Source of the DNA: Sulfitobacter sp. DFL-14
GTDB lineage: Bacteria > Pseudomonadota > Alphaproteobacteria > Rhodobacterales > Rhodobacteraceae
Assembly (NCBI RefSeq): GCF_003335585.1
Contig: NZ_QBFD01000024.1
Span: 255,345 to 319,344, forward strand
Length of the DNA stretch: 64,000 bases
Direction: 5' to 3'
Positions 25,347-33,051 of this stretch are shown one piece after another (positions within the stretch are counted from its first letter, which is position 1; every line of letters starts with the position of its first letter). A program made the translations under genes and the position numbers. Under the pieces are notes generated by a model. That model searched no databases. It was not told where the DNA came from and saw only the letters and a program-made list of their open reading frames with translations.

Positions 25347-26519
25347 CTACCCCGGCAATCCCAGAACGCGGCGCGAGACAATCGACAGCATCACCTCGCT
25401 GGTGCCGCCCTCGATCGAATTCGCCTTGGTGCGCAGCCAGTCGCCCGCGCGGTTGCCCAGCGGGCCATCCCATTCCAGCGCATCCGACCCGCCGGCGGTC
25501 ATCATCAGCTCATGCCGCCGCTTGTTCAGCTCGGTGCCCATGTATTTCAGCATGGCAGAGGCATCGCCCGCGCCCTGCCCGGCCTCCGCCTGATCCTTGT
25601 AGCGTTCCAGTGTCAGGCCGATGGCCAGCGAATCGATCTCGCAGCGCATGGCGTCGGCGCGCAGGGTTGCATCGCTGATTCCCTCCATGGTGTCATTGAT
25701 CACCGCACCCAGCGCGCGACCGCCACCCGACAGGCCCGCGCCACCACCGGAAATCATCTCGCGCTCATGGGTCAGCAGGTATTTCGCCACGTCCCAGCCG
25801 CGATTCTCTTCGCCCACGATCTGATCCTTGGGCACCTTCACATCGGTAAAGAAGGTTTCGCAAAAGGGTGAAATGCCGCTGATCATCTTGATCGGGCGCG
25901 TGTCGACGCCCGCGTCTTCCATATTCATCAGCAGGAATGAAATGCCCTTGTGCTTGGGCGCCTCGCGGTCGGTGCGCACCAGCGCAAAAATCCAGTCGGC
26001 CTTGTCCGCATAGGAGGTCCAGATCTTCTGCCCGTTGACCAGCCAGTGATCTCCCCTGTCCTCGCCCCGGGTCTGCACATTGGCCAGATCAGACCCGGCA
26101 CCGGGTTCGGAATACCCCTGGCACCAGCGGATTTCGCCGCGTGCGATTGGCGGCAGATAATGCAGCTTTTGTTCATGAGAGCCAAAGTGCAGCAGCGCCG
26201 GGCCCAGCATCCAGATGCCGAAACTCTGCAACGGCTTGCGCGCATTGATACGGTCCATCTCCTGATGGAATATCTTTTCCTGCGCCCGGTTCAGCCCCGC
26301 CCCGCCATAGTCCTTCGGCCAGGTCGGCACGGTGTATCCCCTGGCGGCACAGCGCTCCAGCCACTGCTTTTGCGCATCTGACGTGAACTGCCAGTTCTTG
26401 CCGCCCCAGCAGATGCCGTTTTCGGTCATCTTGCCATCCCGCATTTCCTGCGGACAGTTTTCCTCAAGCCATGCGCGCAACTCATCGCGGAACGCATCGG
26501 GCGTCGTTTCGGCACTCAT
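25347..26519 (-). CDS. acyl-CoA dehydrogenase, probable catalytic subunit
   Basis: 390-residue acyl-CoA dehydrogenase. GYSEPGAGSDLANVQTRGE is the substrate/FAD region, NGQKIWTSYADKADW follows, and the C-terminus KANSIEGGTSEVMLSIVSRRVLGLPG contains the catalytic Glu in the EGGTSE motif. The start is placed at 26519, with GGGAGGGAGA eight bases upstream. First gene of the minus-strand run and divergent from the quinone oxidoreductase, so the gap upstream holds its promoter. It pairs with the Glu-lacking subunit just downstream. Confidence 0.92.
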   Translation of the reverse strand: MSAETTPDAFRDELRAWLEENCPQEMRDGKMTENGICWGGKNWQFTSDAQKQWLERCAARGYTVPTWPKDYGGAGLNRAQEKIFHQEMDRINARKPLQSFGIWMLGPALLHFGSHEQKLHYLPPIARGEIRWCQGYSEPGAGSDLANVQTRGEDRGDHWLVNGQKIWTSYADKADWIFALVRTDREAPKHKGISFLLMNMEDAGVDTRPIKMISGISPFCETFFTDVKVPKDQIVGEENRGWDVAKYLLTHEREMISGGGAGLSGGGRALGAVINDTMEGISDATLRADAMRCEIDSLAIGLTLERYKDQAEAGQGAGDASAMLKYMGTELNKRRHELMMTAGGSDALEWDGPLGNRAGDWLRTKANSIEGGTSEVMLSIVSRRVLGLPG

Positions 26520-26660
26520 ATATGTCTCCCTCCCAAGGGAACGCTGCGTCACTTCCCGCCGCATCATTCCGCAGAGCAGAATGCCCTTTCGAAATTGGAT
26601 TGACAAGAAGAGACGCTGCGTCCCCTACTGAGGCGCAACCGAATTCGGGAGGAATTACAG
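26520..26660. promoter_or_regulatory. divergent promoter region with a repeated ACGCTGCGTC
   Basis: This 141-base gap separates two divergent genes. The decamer ACGCTGCGTC occurs twice in direct orientation at 26541-26550 and 26613-26622. The second copy fills the spacer after a TTGACA hexamer at 26600-26605, with a weak -10 (cctact) at 26624-26629 facing the quinone oxidoreductase. A regulator binding both copies could repress both directions. Confidence 0.4.
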
Positions 26661-27656
26661 ATGAAAGCGATGCTGAGCGAAGCACCGGGCGGACCGGAAA
26701 CACTGGTCCTGAAAGAGATCGACACACCCGAGCCCGGCAAGGGCCAGGTGCGGCTGCGGGTGCATGCCGCCGGGCTGAACTTTCCCGACACCCTGATCAT
26801 TCGTGACATGTATCAGATGAAACCGCCACGCCCCTTTGCACCGGGCGGCGAAGTTGCGGGGGAGATCGAGGCTGTCGGTGACGGCGTGGCAGACTTTGCC
26901 CCCGGCGACCGGGTGCTGGCGATGACCGGCTTTGGCGGCTTTGCCAGCCATGTGGTGGCGGATGTGACCAAGGTCATCAAGATCCCCGATGACATGCCCT
27001 ATGAGGAAGCCTCCTGCCTGGTGCTGACCTATGGCACATCGCATCACGCGCTCAAGGACCGCGCGGCAATCCAGCCCGGGGAAACCCTGCTGATCCTCGG
27101 TGCTGCAGGCGGCGTCGGCGCGGCGGCAATCGAGTTGGGCAAGGCGGCGGGCGCACGGGTGATCGCCGCCGTCTCCTCCGAGGAAAAGGCGCAGTTCTGC
27201 CGCGACCTCGGCGCGGACGAAACACTGATCTATCCGCGCGAACTGGACCGCGATGCGCAAAAGGAGTTTTCCAGCCAGATCAAGAAACTGGCAGGCGGTG
27301 ACGGTGTCGATGTCGTCTATGACGCCGTGGGCGGCAATTATGCCGAACCTGCCGTGCGGGCGCTGGCCTGGAAGGGGCGGTTCCTGGTCGTGGGTTTCCC
27401 GGCGGGCATTCCCAAGCTGCCGCTGAACCTGACCCTGCTCAAGGGCTGTCAGATTGTCGGTGTCTTCTGGGGCGCGCATACCGCGCGTGAACCCATGGCC
27501 CATGCGGAGAACATGCAGGACCTGTTCCGGATGTATGCAGATGGTCAGATCAAGCCGCGCATTTCCGCGCGTTTCCCGCTGGAAAAGGCGGCAGAGGCGC
27601 TGGAAATGATGCAGGACCGCAAGGTGCTGGGCAAGGTCGTGGTGACGGTGGCGTGA
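26661..27656 (+). CDS. NADPH:quinone oxidoreductase family protein (MDR superfamily)
   Basis: 331-residue zinc-free medium-chain reductase. It has an N-terminal GroES-like domain (AAGLNFPDTLIIRDMY, PFAPGGEVAGEIEAVG), the nucleotide motif LGAAGGVGAAAIELGKAAGARVIAAVSS near residue 150, and the C-terminal ISARFPLEKAAEALEMMQDRKVLGKVVV. Members reduce quinones, enoyl-CoAs or crotonyl-type thioesters. The Shine-Dalgarno GGGAGGA is well placed. It is divergent from the acyl-CoA dehydrogenase pair, suggesting a related catabolic job. Confidence 0.9.
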   Translation: MKAMLSEAPGGPETLVLKEIDTPEPGKGQVRLRVHAAGLNFPDTLIIRDMYQMKPPRPFAPGGEVAGEIEAVGDGVADFAPGDRVLAMTGFGGFASHVVADVTKVIKIPDDMPYEEASCLVLTYGTSHHALKDRAAIQPGETLLILGAAGGVGAAAIELGKAAGARVIAAVSSEEKAQFCRDLGADETLIYPRELDRDAQKEFSSQIKKLAGGDGVDVVYDAVGGNYAEPAVRALAWKGRFLVVGFPAGIPKLPLNLTLLKGCQIVGVFWGAHTAREPMAHAENMQDLFRMYADGQIKPRISARFPLEKAAEALEMMQDRKVLGKVVVTVA

Positions 27657-27709
27657 GAAAGATCCGGCGGGCGCTGCCGCCCCCCGGGCATCTTGTCACT
27701 CAGAGCCGT

Positions 27710-28363
27710 TCAGAGATGCGACACATCGTTGAAACCCCGCAGGATCATCTGGTCCCCCTGCACCACAAGGCGGCTGATCGAGCCGTTGTCGGCCCCGGTG
27801 AAGCCGAAGGGCCGGGACTCGGTGGCGAGGGCCAGCGCCGCGCCGATCACACCGCCGTGCACGACGACCGCCACCAATTCGTCGGGATGCGCCGCCGCAA
27901 TCCGCGTCAGCCCGCGCCGCACGCGGCCGAAGAAGGCATCGCGCGGCTCCGCCCCCGGAATCGCGCCCCAGTCCTGCAATTCGCGCATGCGCAGGATGAC
28001 CGGATCATTCTCGGCGGCGCGGAACCGGTATTCGCCGCCGTCCCAATCGCCCAGATGCACTTCGCGCAGGTCCGCCTCGACCCTTGGGGTCAGCCCCAGC
28101 GCCCCGGCCAACGGGGCCGCCGTCTGATGGGTGCGCTGCATGGTGGTCACATAGATCGCGCGGATCGGCTGATCCTTCAGCCGCGCCGCGACTGCCTGCG
28201 CCTGCGCCTCGCCCTCGGGGCGCAGCGCCGGGTCGCCCTGCCCGTCCACCATCGGGAAATCCTGCCCCCGGATCGCCGCCTGCGTCTCACCATGCCGGAT
28301 CAGCAACAGGTCAGCGGCCCCCGCCGACGGCTGGAACCTGTGCTGGCGCGCTTCATTGCTCAT
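27710..28363 (-). CDS. histidine phosphatase family protein
   Basis: 217-residue phosphoglycerate-mutase-like phosphatase with LLIRHGETQAA near residues 20-30 and AVVVHGGVIGAAL near residue 168 supplying the second His. MQRTHQTA and the E in LREVHLGDWDGGEY are also present, so the active site is complete, unlike the phosphatase at 19475. It is convergent with the quinone oxidoreductase and divergent from the MDR reductase 40 bases away. The substrate is unknown. Confidence 0.87.
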   Translation of the reverse strand: MSNEARQHRFQPSAGAADLLLIRHGETQAAIRGQDFPMVDGQGDPALRPEGEAQAQAVAARLKDQPIRAIYVTTMQRTHQTAAPLAGALGLTPRVEADLREVHLGDWDGGEYRFRAAENDPVILRMRELQDWGAIPGAEPRDAFFGRVRRGLTRIAAAHPDELVAVVVHGGVIGAALALATESRPFGFTGADNGSISRLVVQGDQMILRGFNDVSHL

Positions 28364-28403
28364 ACCTCACTCCTTCTCAATTCAACCCAATAGGACATAT
28401 CCC

Positions 28404-29408
28404 ATGACAAATCGCCAGATCGTGATTGCCGAACTTCCCAGCGATGCGCTGACCCCCGACCATTTCAGGATGACGGAAACCGCCATGCCCGACCCCGGCG
28501 CGGGCGAGGTGCTGCTGCGGGTGATCCTGATGTCCATCGACGCGGCAAACCGGTCCTGGATGAAGGGCGCCACCTATCGCGCTGCCGTGCAGGCGGGTGA
28601 TGCCATGCCGACCTATGCCATCTGCGAGGTCATGGCCTCCAACAGCCCCAAACTCTCCGTCGGTGACCTTGTGGCGGCGGAGGCGACATGGTCCGACTAT
28701 GTCACCCTGCCCGCGCACAAGGCCCAGAAACTGCCGCAGGTGCCACAGCTTTCGCACCTGATGTCGGTCTATGGCATCGCGGGAAAGACCGCCTATCACG
28801 GGCTCATCTCCATCGGGCAGCCGGTGGCGGGCGAAACCGTGCTGGTCTCTGCCGCTGCCGGATCGGTGGGGGCCTATGTGGGCCAGATTGCCAAGGCGCT
28901 GGGATGCCGCGTGGTCGGCATCGCCGGCGGCGCGGAAAAATGCAAATGGGTGCAGGAGGAACTGGGCTTTGACGCCTGCGTCGACTACCGCGAAGGCGGA
29001 TTGTCGCGGGCACTGGCCGAAGCCTGCCCGGACGGGGCGGATGTCTATTTCGACAATGTGGGCGGCAAGGTCCTGGAATCCGCGCTGAATGTCATGAACG
29101 AAAAGGGCCGTATTGTCTGCTGCGGCGCGATCAGCCAGTATGATACCGACGCCCCCTCCGGCCCGCGCAACCTGCCCGGCGCGATCGTGGTGAAACGGCT
29201 CCGGATGGAAGGGTTCATCGTGATGGATTTCGCCCGGAACGACGCCAAATGCCTGCGCGCCCTGCAGCATTGGGTGGCCAGCGGACAGATCAAGGTCACC
29301 GAGGATATCGTCGAGGGGCTGGAAAACGCACCGGCGGCGCTGATCGGCCTGCTGGCCGGTGACAACAAGGGCAAGCGCATGGTGCGCGTTGCCGCCGACC
29401 CAAGCTGA
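28404..29408 (+). CDS. NADP-dependent oxidoreductase, MDR family (prostaglandin/leukotriene reductase-like)
   Basis: 334 residues. N-terminal RQIVIAELPSDALTPDHF, GYATYHG-like segment VYGIAGKTAYHGLISIGQPVAGETVLVSAAAGSVGAYVGQIAKALG with the cofactor glycines, and DVYFDNVGGKVLESALNVM are signatures of the PTGR/YncB group, which reduce alpha,beta-unsaturated carbonyl double bonds with NADPH. It is 13 bases upstream of the MaoC gene, so the two form a small operon. Confidence 0.9.
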   Translation: MTNRQIVIAELPSDALTPDHFRMTETAMPDPGAGEVLLRVILMSIDAANRSWMKGATYRAAVQAGDAMPTYAICEVMASNSPKLSVGDLVAAEATWSDYVTLPAHKAQKLPQVPQLSHLMSVYGIAGKTAYHGLISIGQPVAGETVLVSAAAGSVGAYVGQIAKALGCRVVGIAGGAEKCKWVQEELGFDACVDYREGGLSRALAEACPDGADVYFDNVGGKVLESALNVMNEKGRIVCCGAISQYDTDAPSGPRNLPGAIVVKRLRMEGFIVMDFARNDAKCLRALQHWVASGQIKVTEDIVEGLENAPAALIGLLAGDNKGKRMVRVAADPS

Positions 29409-29421
29409 AGGAGCAAGGTCA

Positions 29422-29892
29422 ATGTCCGCCATGCAAGAGGCCCTCGCGGCCAGCGAGAAACTGATCGGCACCGAAGTTGGTGTGTCGAACTGGATTCTGG
29501 TCGATCAGGCGATGATCGACCAATTCGCCGAAACCACCCATGACATGCAGTGGATTCACGTGGACCCGGAACGCGCTGCCGCCGAAACGCCTTTTGGCGG
29601 CGCCATCGCGCATGGGTTCCTGACCCTGTCCCTGGCCAGCCGCTTTGCCTATGACTGCTTTTCGATGCTGCCGGGTCAGGTGATGGGCGTGAACTATGGC
29701 ATGAACAAACTGCGGTTTCTCAAACCCGTGTTGGCCGGATCGCGTCTGCGGGGGCGCTTTACGCTCCAGGCCGTGCGCGCGCGCGGCAAGGAAAAGATGA
29801 TGCGCGAGAACCTTCTGACGGTCGAGATCGAGGGCGAGGAAACCCCTGCCCTGATCGCGGAATGGCTGGGGCTGGCAGTGTTCAAGGATTGA
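29422..29892 (+). CDS. MaoC family (R)-specific enoyl-CoA hydratase-like protein
   Basis: 156-residue single hot-dog protein. The hydratase-2 motif is visible: FAETTHDMQWIHVDPERAAAETPFGGAIAHGFLTLSL, with the Asp/His pair (DMQWIH) and GAIAHGF. Start 29422 has GGAG ten bases upstream. It would hydrate an enoyl-CoA with (R) stereochemistry, matching the MFE-2-like (R)-hydroxyacyl dehydrogenase at 22479. Last gene before the repeat region. Confidence 0.9.
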   Translation: MSAMQEALAASEKLIGTEVGVSNWILVDQAMIDQFAETTHDMQWIHVDPERAAAETPFGGAIAHGFLTLSLASRFAYDCFSMLPGQVMGVNYGMNKLRFLKPVLAGSRLRGRFTLQAVRARGKEKMMRENLLTVEIEGEETPALIAEWLGLAVFKD

Positions 29893-29991
29893 GGCAGCGC
29901 CCTCCTGCAGTGCCGCCTCCTGCAAGCAAAGCGCCGCAACCTCGACACGGCTGCATCCTACCGCACCGGATCTATGTACCCCGCAAATGAA

Positions 29992-30027
29992 GACATGTCA
30001 TATTTGACAGGTCTTATATGACATGTC
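29992..30027. promoter_or_regulatory. triple palindromic octamer cluster, copy 1
   Basis: Octamers GACATGTC (29992), GACAGGTC (30006) and GACATGTC (30020) start exactly 14 bases apart. The outer two are perfect palindromes, and the cluster as a whole is an inverted repeat with 13-base arms (agacatgtcatat and its complement). This is the layout of a cooperative protein-binding site. Confidence 0.55.
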
Positions 30028-30203
30028 TTCACGAAGCGGTCTGGAAACCGATAGGTCCGCGCTCGCAAGTGTTCAGGCCGGGTTGAAAGTCGGGAGCCAA
30101 AAGCGGCTGGCCAGACGTGCGCAACGGCCTGCCGTTTTGCAGCGCTGCATCCCGCCCGCACCAGCGCCTTCCCGCACCTTGCGCCAAGCACCCCGCAAAA
30201 GAT

Positions 30204-30239
30204 GACATGTCATATTTGACAGGTCTTATATGACATGTC
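30204..30239. promoter_or_regulatory. triple palindromic octamer cluster, copy 2
   Basis: Identical to copy 1 across the 36 bases, with octamers at 30204, 30218 and 30232. The flanking base before the first octamer differs (T instead of A). Confidence 0.55.
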
Positions 30240-30415
30240 TTCACGAAGCGGTCAGGTAACCGATAGGTCCGCGCTCGTAAGGGTTCAGGCCGGGTTGAAA
30301 GTCGGGAGCCAAAAGCGGCTGGCCAGACGTGCGCAACGGCCTGCCGTTTTGCAGCCCTGCATCCCGCCCGCACCAGCGCCTTCCCGTACCTTGCGCCATG
30401 CACTCCGCAAATGAT

Positions 30416-30451
30416 GACATGTCATTTTTGACAGGTCTTATATGACATGTC
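30416..30451. promoter_or_regulatory. triple palindromic octamer cluster, copy 3
   Basis: Octamers at 30416, 30430 and 30444, again on a 14-base step. One spacer base differs (atttttt instead of atatttt). Homology ends within five bases after the cluster, so the cluster is better conserved than the array boundary. Confidence 0.55.
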
Positions 30452-30530
30452 TTCACAAGAGGCACCGCGGCGCGCCCGGGCCCCGAGGCGCCATGCGCAC
30501 CCCGGCCGCACACGCCCCGCAATCACCCCG

Positions 30531-31676
30531 TCAGAGCAGCTTTTCCAACAATGCCCGGGTATTCTCTGCTGTCATCTTCACGGGATTGCCGCCCGTGCTG
30601 GGGTCGGCCAACGCCCCCTTGACGACACGGTCCATGTCCAGGTTTTCGATCCCCATTTCGCTCAGCGACTTTGGAATGCCCATCGAGGCATTCAACGCGT
30701 CCACGAAGGCCGCGAAACCGTCAAAGCCCCCGTCGATTCCCAGATAGCGCGCCGCGCGTTCGATCACGCCCTCGATCTCCGGCCGGTTGAACTGCAGCAC
30801 TGCGGGCATGCAGACCGCATTCGTGGTGCCGTGATGCGTGTGGTAGATTGCCCCGATCGGATGTGACAGCGCATGGATCGCCCCCAACCCCTTCTGAAAG
30901 GCCGTTGCCCCCATCGCCGCCGCCGCCATCATCTGCGCCCGCGCCTCGATATCGCTGCCATCCGCATAGGCACGCGGCAGGTACTCCTTGACCAGCCGCA
31001 TCCCTTCCAGCGCCATGCCCTGTGACATCGGATGATAATGCGGCGAGGAAAACGCCTCAACACAATGGGCAAAGGCATCCAGCCCGGTCCCGGCAGTGAT
31101 GAAGGGCGGCATGCCCACCGTCAGCTCCGGGTCGCAGATCACGACACGCGGCAGCATCCTGGGGTGAAAGATGATCTTTTTCTCTGCACTGTCGGATTTG
31201 GTGATGACGCTGGCGCGGCCCACTTCCGATCCGGTCCCGGCGGTGGTGGGCACCGCCACGATGGGCGCAATCGCCTCCGCGTCGGCCCGTGTCCACCAGT
31301 CGCCGATGTCCTCGAAATCCATCAGCGGGCGCGATTGCCCCGCCATGAAGGCGATGACCTTGCCCAGGTCAAGCCCCGAGCCGCCGCCAAAGGCGACCAC
31401 CCCGTCATGCCCGCCCTCGCGGTAGACGCGGACACCTTCTTCGGCGTTCCTGTCGGTGGGGTTCGGGTCCACCTCGGCAAACATCGCGCGGCCCAGACCC
31501 GCCGCTTCCAGCAGGTCCAGCGTGCGCGTCGTGATTTCCATCGCCGCAAGCCCCCGGTCGGTGACCAGCAGCGGCTTCCGGATGCCCGCGGCAGCGCAGG
31601 CCTCCGCAATTTCCGAGATACGTCCGGCACCAAAGCGGACGGCAGTGGGATAGGACCAGTTGGCGGTAAGCGTCAT
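30531..31676 (-). CDS. iron-containing alcohol dehydrogenase
   Basis: Group III alcohol dehydrogenase, 381 residues, oxidising an alcohol to an aldehyde with NAD+. GGGSGLDLGKVIA binds the cofactor; PTTAGTGSEVGRASVI follows; metal ligands lie in GTGLDAFAHCVEAF and GAIHALSHPIGAIYHTHHG. Last gene of the TRAP/glutamine-synthetase-like operon, three bases after the aldehyde dehydrogenase. The pair alcohol dehydrogenase plus aldehyde dehydrogenase next to a gamma-glutamylating ligase suggests oxidation of a gamma-glutamyl amino alcohol. Confidence 0.92.
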   Translation of the reverse strand: MTLTANWSYPTAVRFGAGRISEIAEACAAAGIRKPLLVTDRGLAAMEITTRTLDLLEAAGLGRAMFAEVDPNPTDRNAEEGVRVYREGGHDGVVAFGGGSGLDLGKVIAFMAGQSRPLMDFEDIGDWWTRADAEAIAPIVAVPTTAGTGSEVGRASVITKSDSAEKKIIFHPRMLPRVVICDPELTVGMPPFITAGTGLDAFAHCVEAFSSPHYHPMSQGMALEGMRLVKEYLPRAYADGSDIEARAQMMAAAAMGATAFQKGLGAIHALSHPIGAIYHTHHGTTNAVCMPAVLQFNRPEIEGVIERAARYLGIDGGFDGFAAFVDALNASMGIPKSLSEMGIENLDMDRVVKGALADPSTGGNPVKMTAENTRALLEKLL

Positions 31677-31679
31677 GGG

Positions 31680-33050
31680 TCAGGCTTTCTTGAGATGGTA
31701 TGATTTGGGACGTGTAAGGTTGTGATAGCCGATCACCGACAGGCCCCCGCCGCGTCCGGTGTCCTTGCAGCCGGTCCAGCACAGCGCCGGGTCCAGGTAA
31801 TCGGCGCGGTTCAGGAAAACGGTGCCGGTTTCGATCCGGTCGCCCAGCGCCTCGGCAGCCGCCGCGTCACTGGTCCAGATCGAGGCGGTCAGCCCATAGT
31901 CGCTGTCATTCATCAGCGCCACCGCCGCATCGTCGTCGGAGACCCGCATGATCCCCACCACGGGGCCAAAACTTTCCTCGCGCATGACCCGCATGTCATG
32001 GGTCACATCCGTCAGGATCTGCGGCATCATATAGGCCCCGCCATCCTGGGGGAAAAGCGCGGGATCAATCAGCGCCTTGGCACCCATTTCCACCGCTTCT
32101 GCGGTCTGGGTGCGCACCAGGTCGGCAAACCGCGGCTGCGCCATCGGGCCCAGCGTGGTTTCCGGGTCCAGCGGATTGCCCAGCTTGTAGCCTTCGACGA
32201 TGGACACCGCCCTGGCGACAAAGGCGTCATAGACATCCTCGTGCACATAGATCCGCTCGATCCCGCAGCAGCATTGCCCGGAATTGAACATGGCCCCGTC
32301 GATCAGGGTTTCCGCCGCCGCCTCGACATTGGCATCCGCCCGGACATAGCCGGGGTCCTTGCCGCCCAGCTCCAGCCCCAGACCGGTAAAGGTCCCGGCC
32401 GCCGCGCGTTCAATCGCCTGACCGCCACTGACCGAGCCGGTGAAATTCACAAAGCCGAATGATTTCGCCGCAATCAGGTCAGAGGTGGTCTGGTGGTCCA
32501 GGAACACATTCTGAAACACCGCCTCCGGCACCCCTGCCGCGTGGAAGGCTTCGGCCAGTCGCTCCCCCACCAGCGGGGTCTGGCTGGCGTGTTTCAGCAT
32601 CACCGCATTGCCCGCGATCAGCGCAGGCGCGACCGTGTTGATCGCCGTCATATAGGGATAGTTCCAGGGCGCGATGACCAGCACCAGACCATGCGGCAGC
32701 CGCTTGATCACCCGGCGGAAACTGTCGCTGTCCTCGATCCCGATATCCGCCAGCGCTTCCGAGGCGATCCCGGCCATGTAGGTGGCGCGCTCGTTGAAGC
32801 CGCCGAATTCGCCGCCATAGCGCACCGGCCGGCCCATCTGATGCGCCAGTTCCGGCACGATGGCATCGTTCATCGCGCCCACATTGGCGACCCCGGCCTG
32901 CACCCGCGCGATCCGGTCTTCCAGCGGCAGCGCCGCCCAGGTGGCCTGGGCCACCCGCGCCTCGGCCACGGCGCCTTTCGCCTCGGCCAGCGTCAGGGTG
33001 GGCCGCTCGGCATAGACCGACCCGTCGATGGGAGAAATACAAGTGATCAT
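31680..33050 (-). CDS. aldehyde dehydrogenase family protein
   Basis: NAD(P)-dependent aldehyde dehydrogenase, 456 residues, converting the aldehyde made by the adjacent alcohol dehydrogenase to an acid. The catalytic Glu is in LELGGKDPGYV and the nucleophilic Cys in FNSGQCCCGIERIYV; APWNYPYMTAINTVAPAL and ESFGPVVGIM are present. It is slightly shorter than the ~480-residue norm. The ATG at 33050 starts just beyond the ligase stop; 33065 is an in-frame alternative overlapping it. Confidence 0.93.
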   Translation of the reverse strand: MITCISPIDGSVYAERPTLTLAEAKGAVAEARVAQATWAALPLEDRIARVQAGVANVGAMNDAIVPELAHQMGRPVRYGGEFGGFNERATYMAGIASEALADIGIEDSDSFRRVIKRLPHGLVLVIAPWNYPYMTAINTVAPALIAGNAVMLKHASQTPLVGERLAEAFHAAGVPEAVFQNVFLDHQTTSDLIAAKSFGFVNFTGSVSGGQAIERAAAGTFTGLGLELGGKDPGYVRADANVEAAAETLIDGAMFNSGQCCCGIERIYVHEDVYDAFVARAVSIVEGYKLGNPLDPETTLGPMAQPRFADLVRTQTAEAVEMGAKALIDPALFPQDGGAYMMPQILTDVTHDMRVMREESFGPVVGIMRVSDDDAAVALMNDSDYGLTASIWTSDAAAAEALGDRIETGTVFLNRADYLDPALCWTGCKDTGRGGGLSVIGYHNLTRPKSYHLKKA

Positions 33051-33051
33051 G

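Larger units (their letters stand above)
29979..30456. repeat. 212-bp tandem repeat: two full units plus a partial third
   Basis: Unit 1 is 29979-30190, unit 2 is 30191-30402, and a partial third unit is 30403-30456. The period is exactly 212 bases in both steps, with only scattered substitutions. Each unit opens with (c/t)ccgcaaa and a triple-octamer cluster, followed by a ~165-base body that includes gtcgggagccaaaag. The third unit stops just after its cluster. 212 is not a multiple of three and the frames across the array are not conserved, so a coding repeat is unlikely. Confidence 0.9.
29893..30530. other. 638-base gene-free region holding a tandem repeat array
   Basis: No credible coding sequence. 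Most of the stretch is a tandem array of 212-bp units described separately. The 5' flank contains a degenerate fragment of the unit (29950-29967 resembles 30144-30162), and 30457-30530 is ordinary GC-rich sequence before the alcohol dehydrogenase stop. Both flanking genes end here, so the region is not needed as a promoter for either of them. Confidence 0.7.

Noticed and set aside
30029..30403. A 124-codon minus-strand frame crossing the 212-bp repeats
   Set aside because: The repeat period is not a multiple of three, so successive units are read in different frames, and no ribosome site precedes it.
29979..30456. CRISPR array
   Set aside because: The repeats are contiguous 212-bp units with near-identical interiors, not short repeats with unique spacers, and no cas gene is present.
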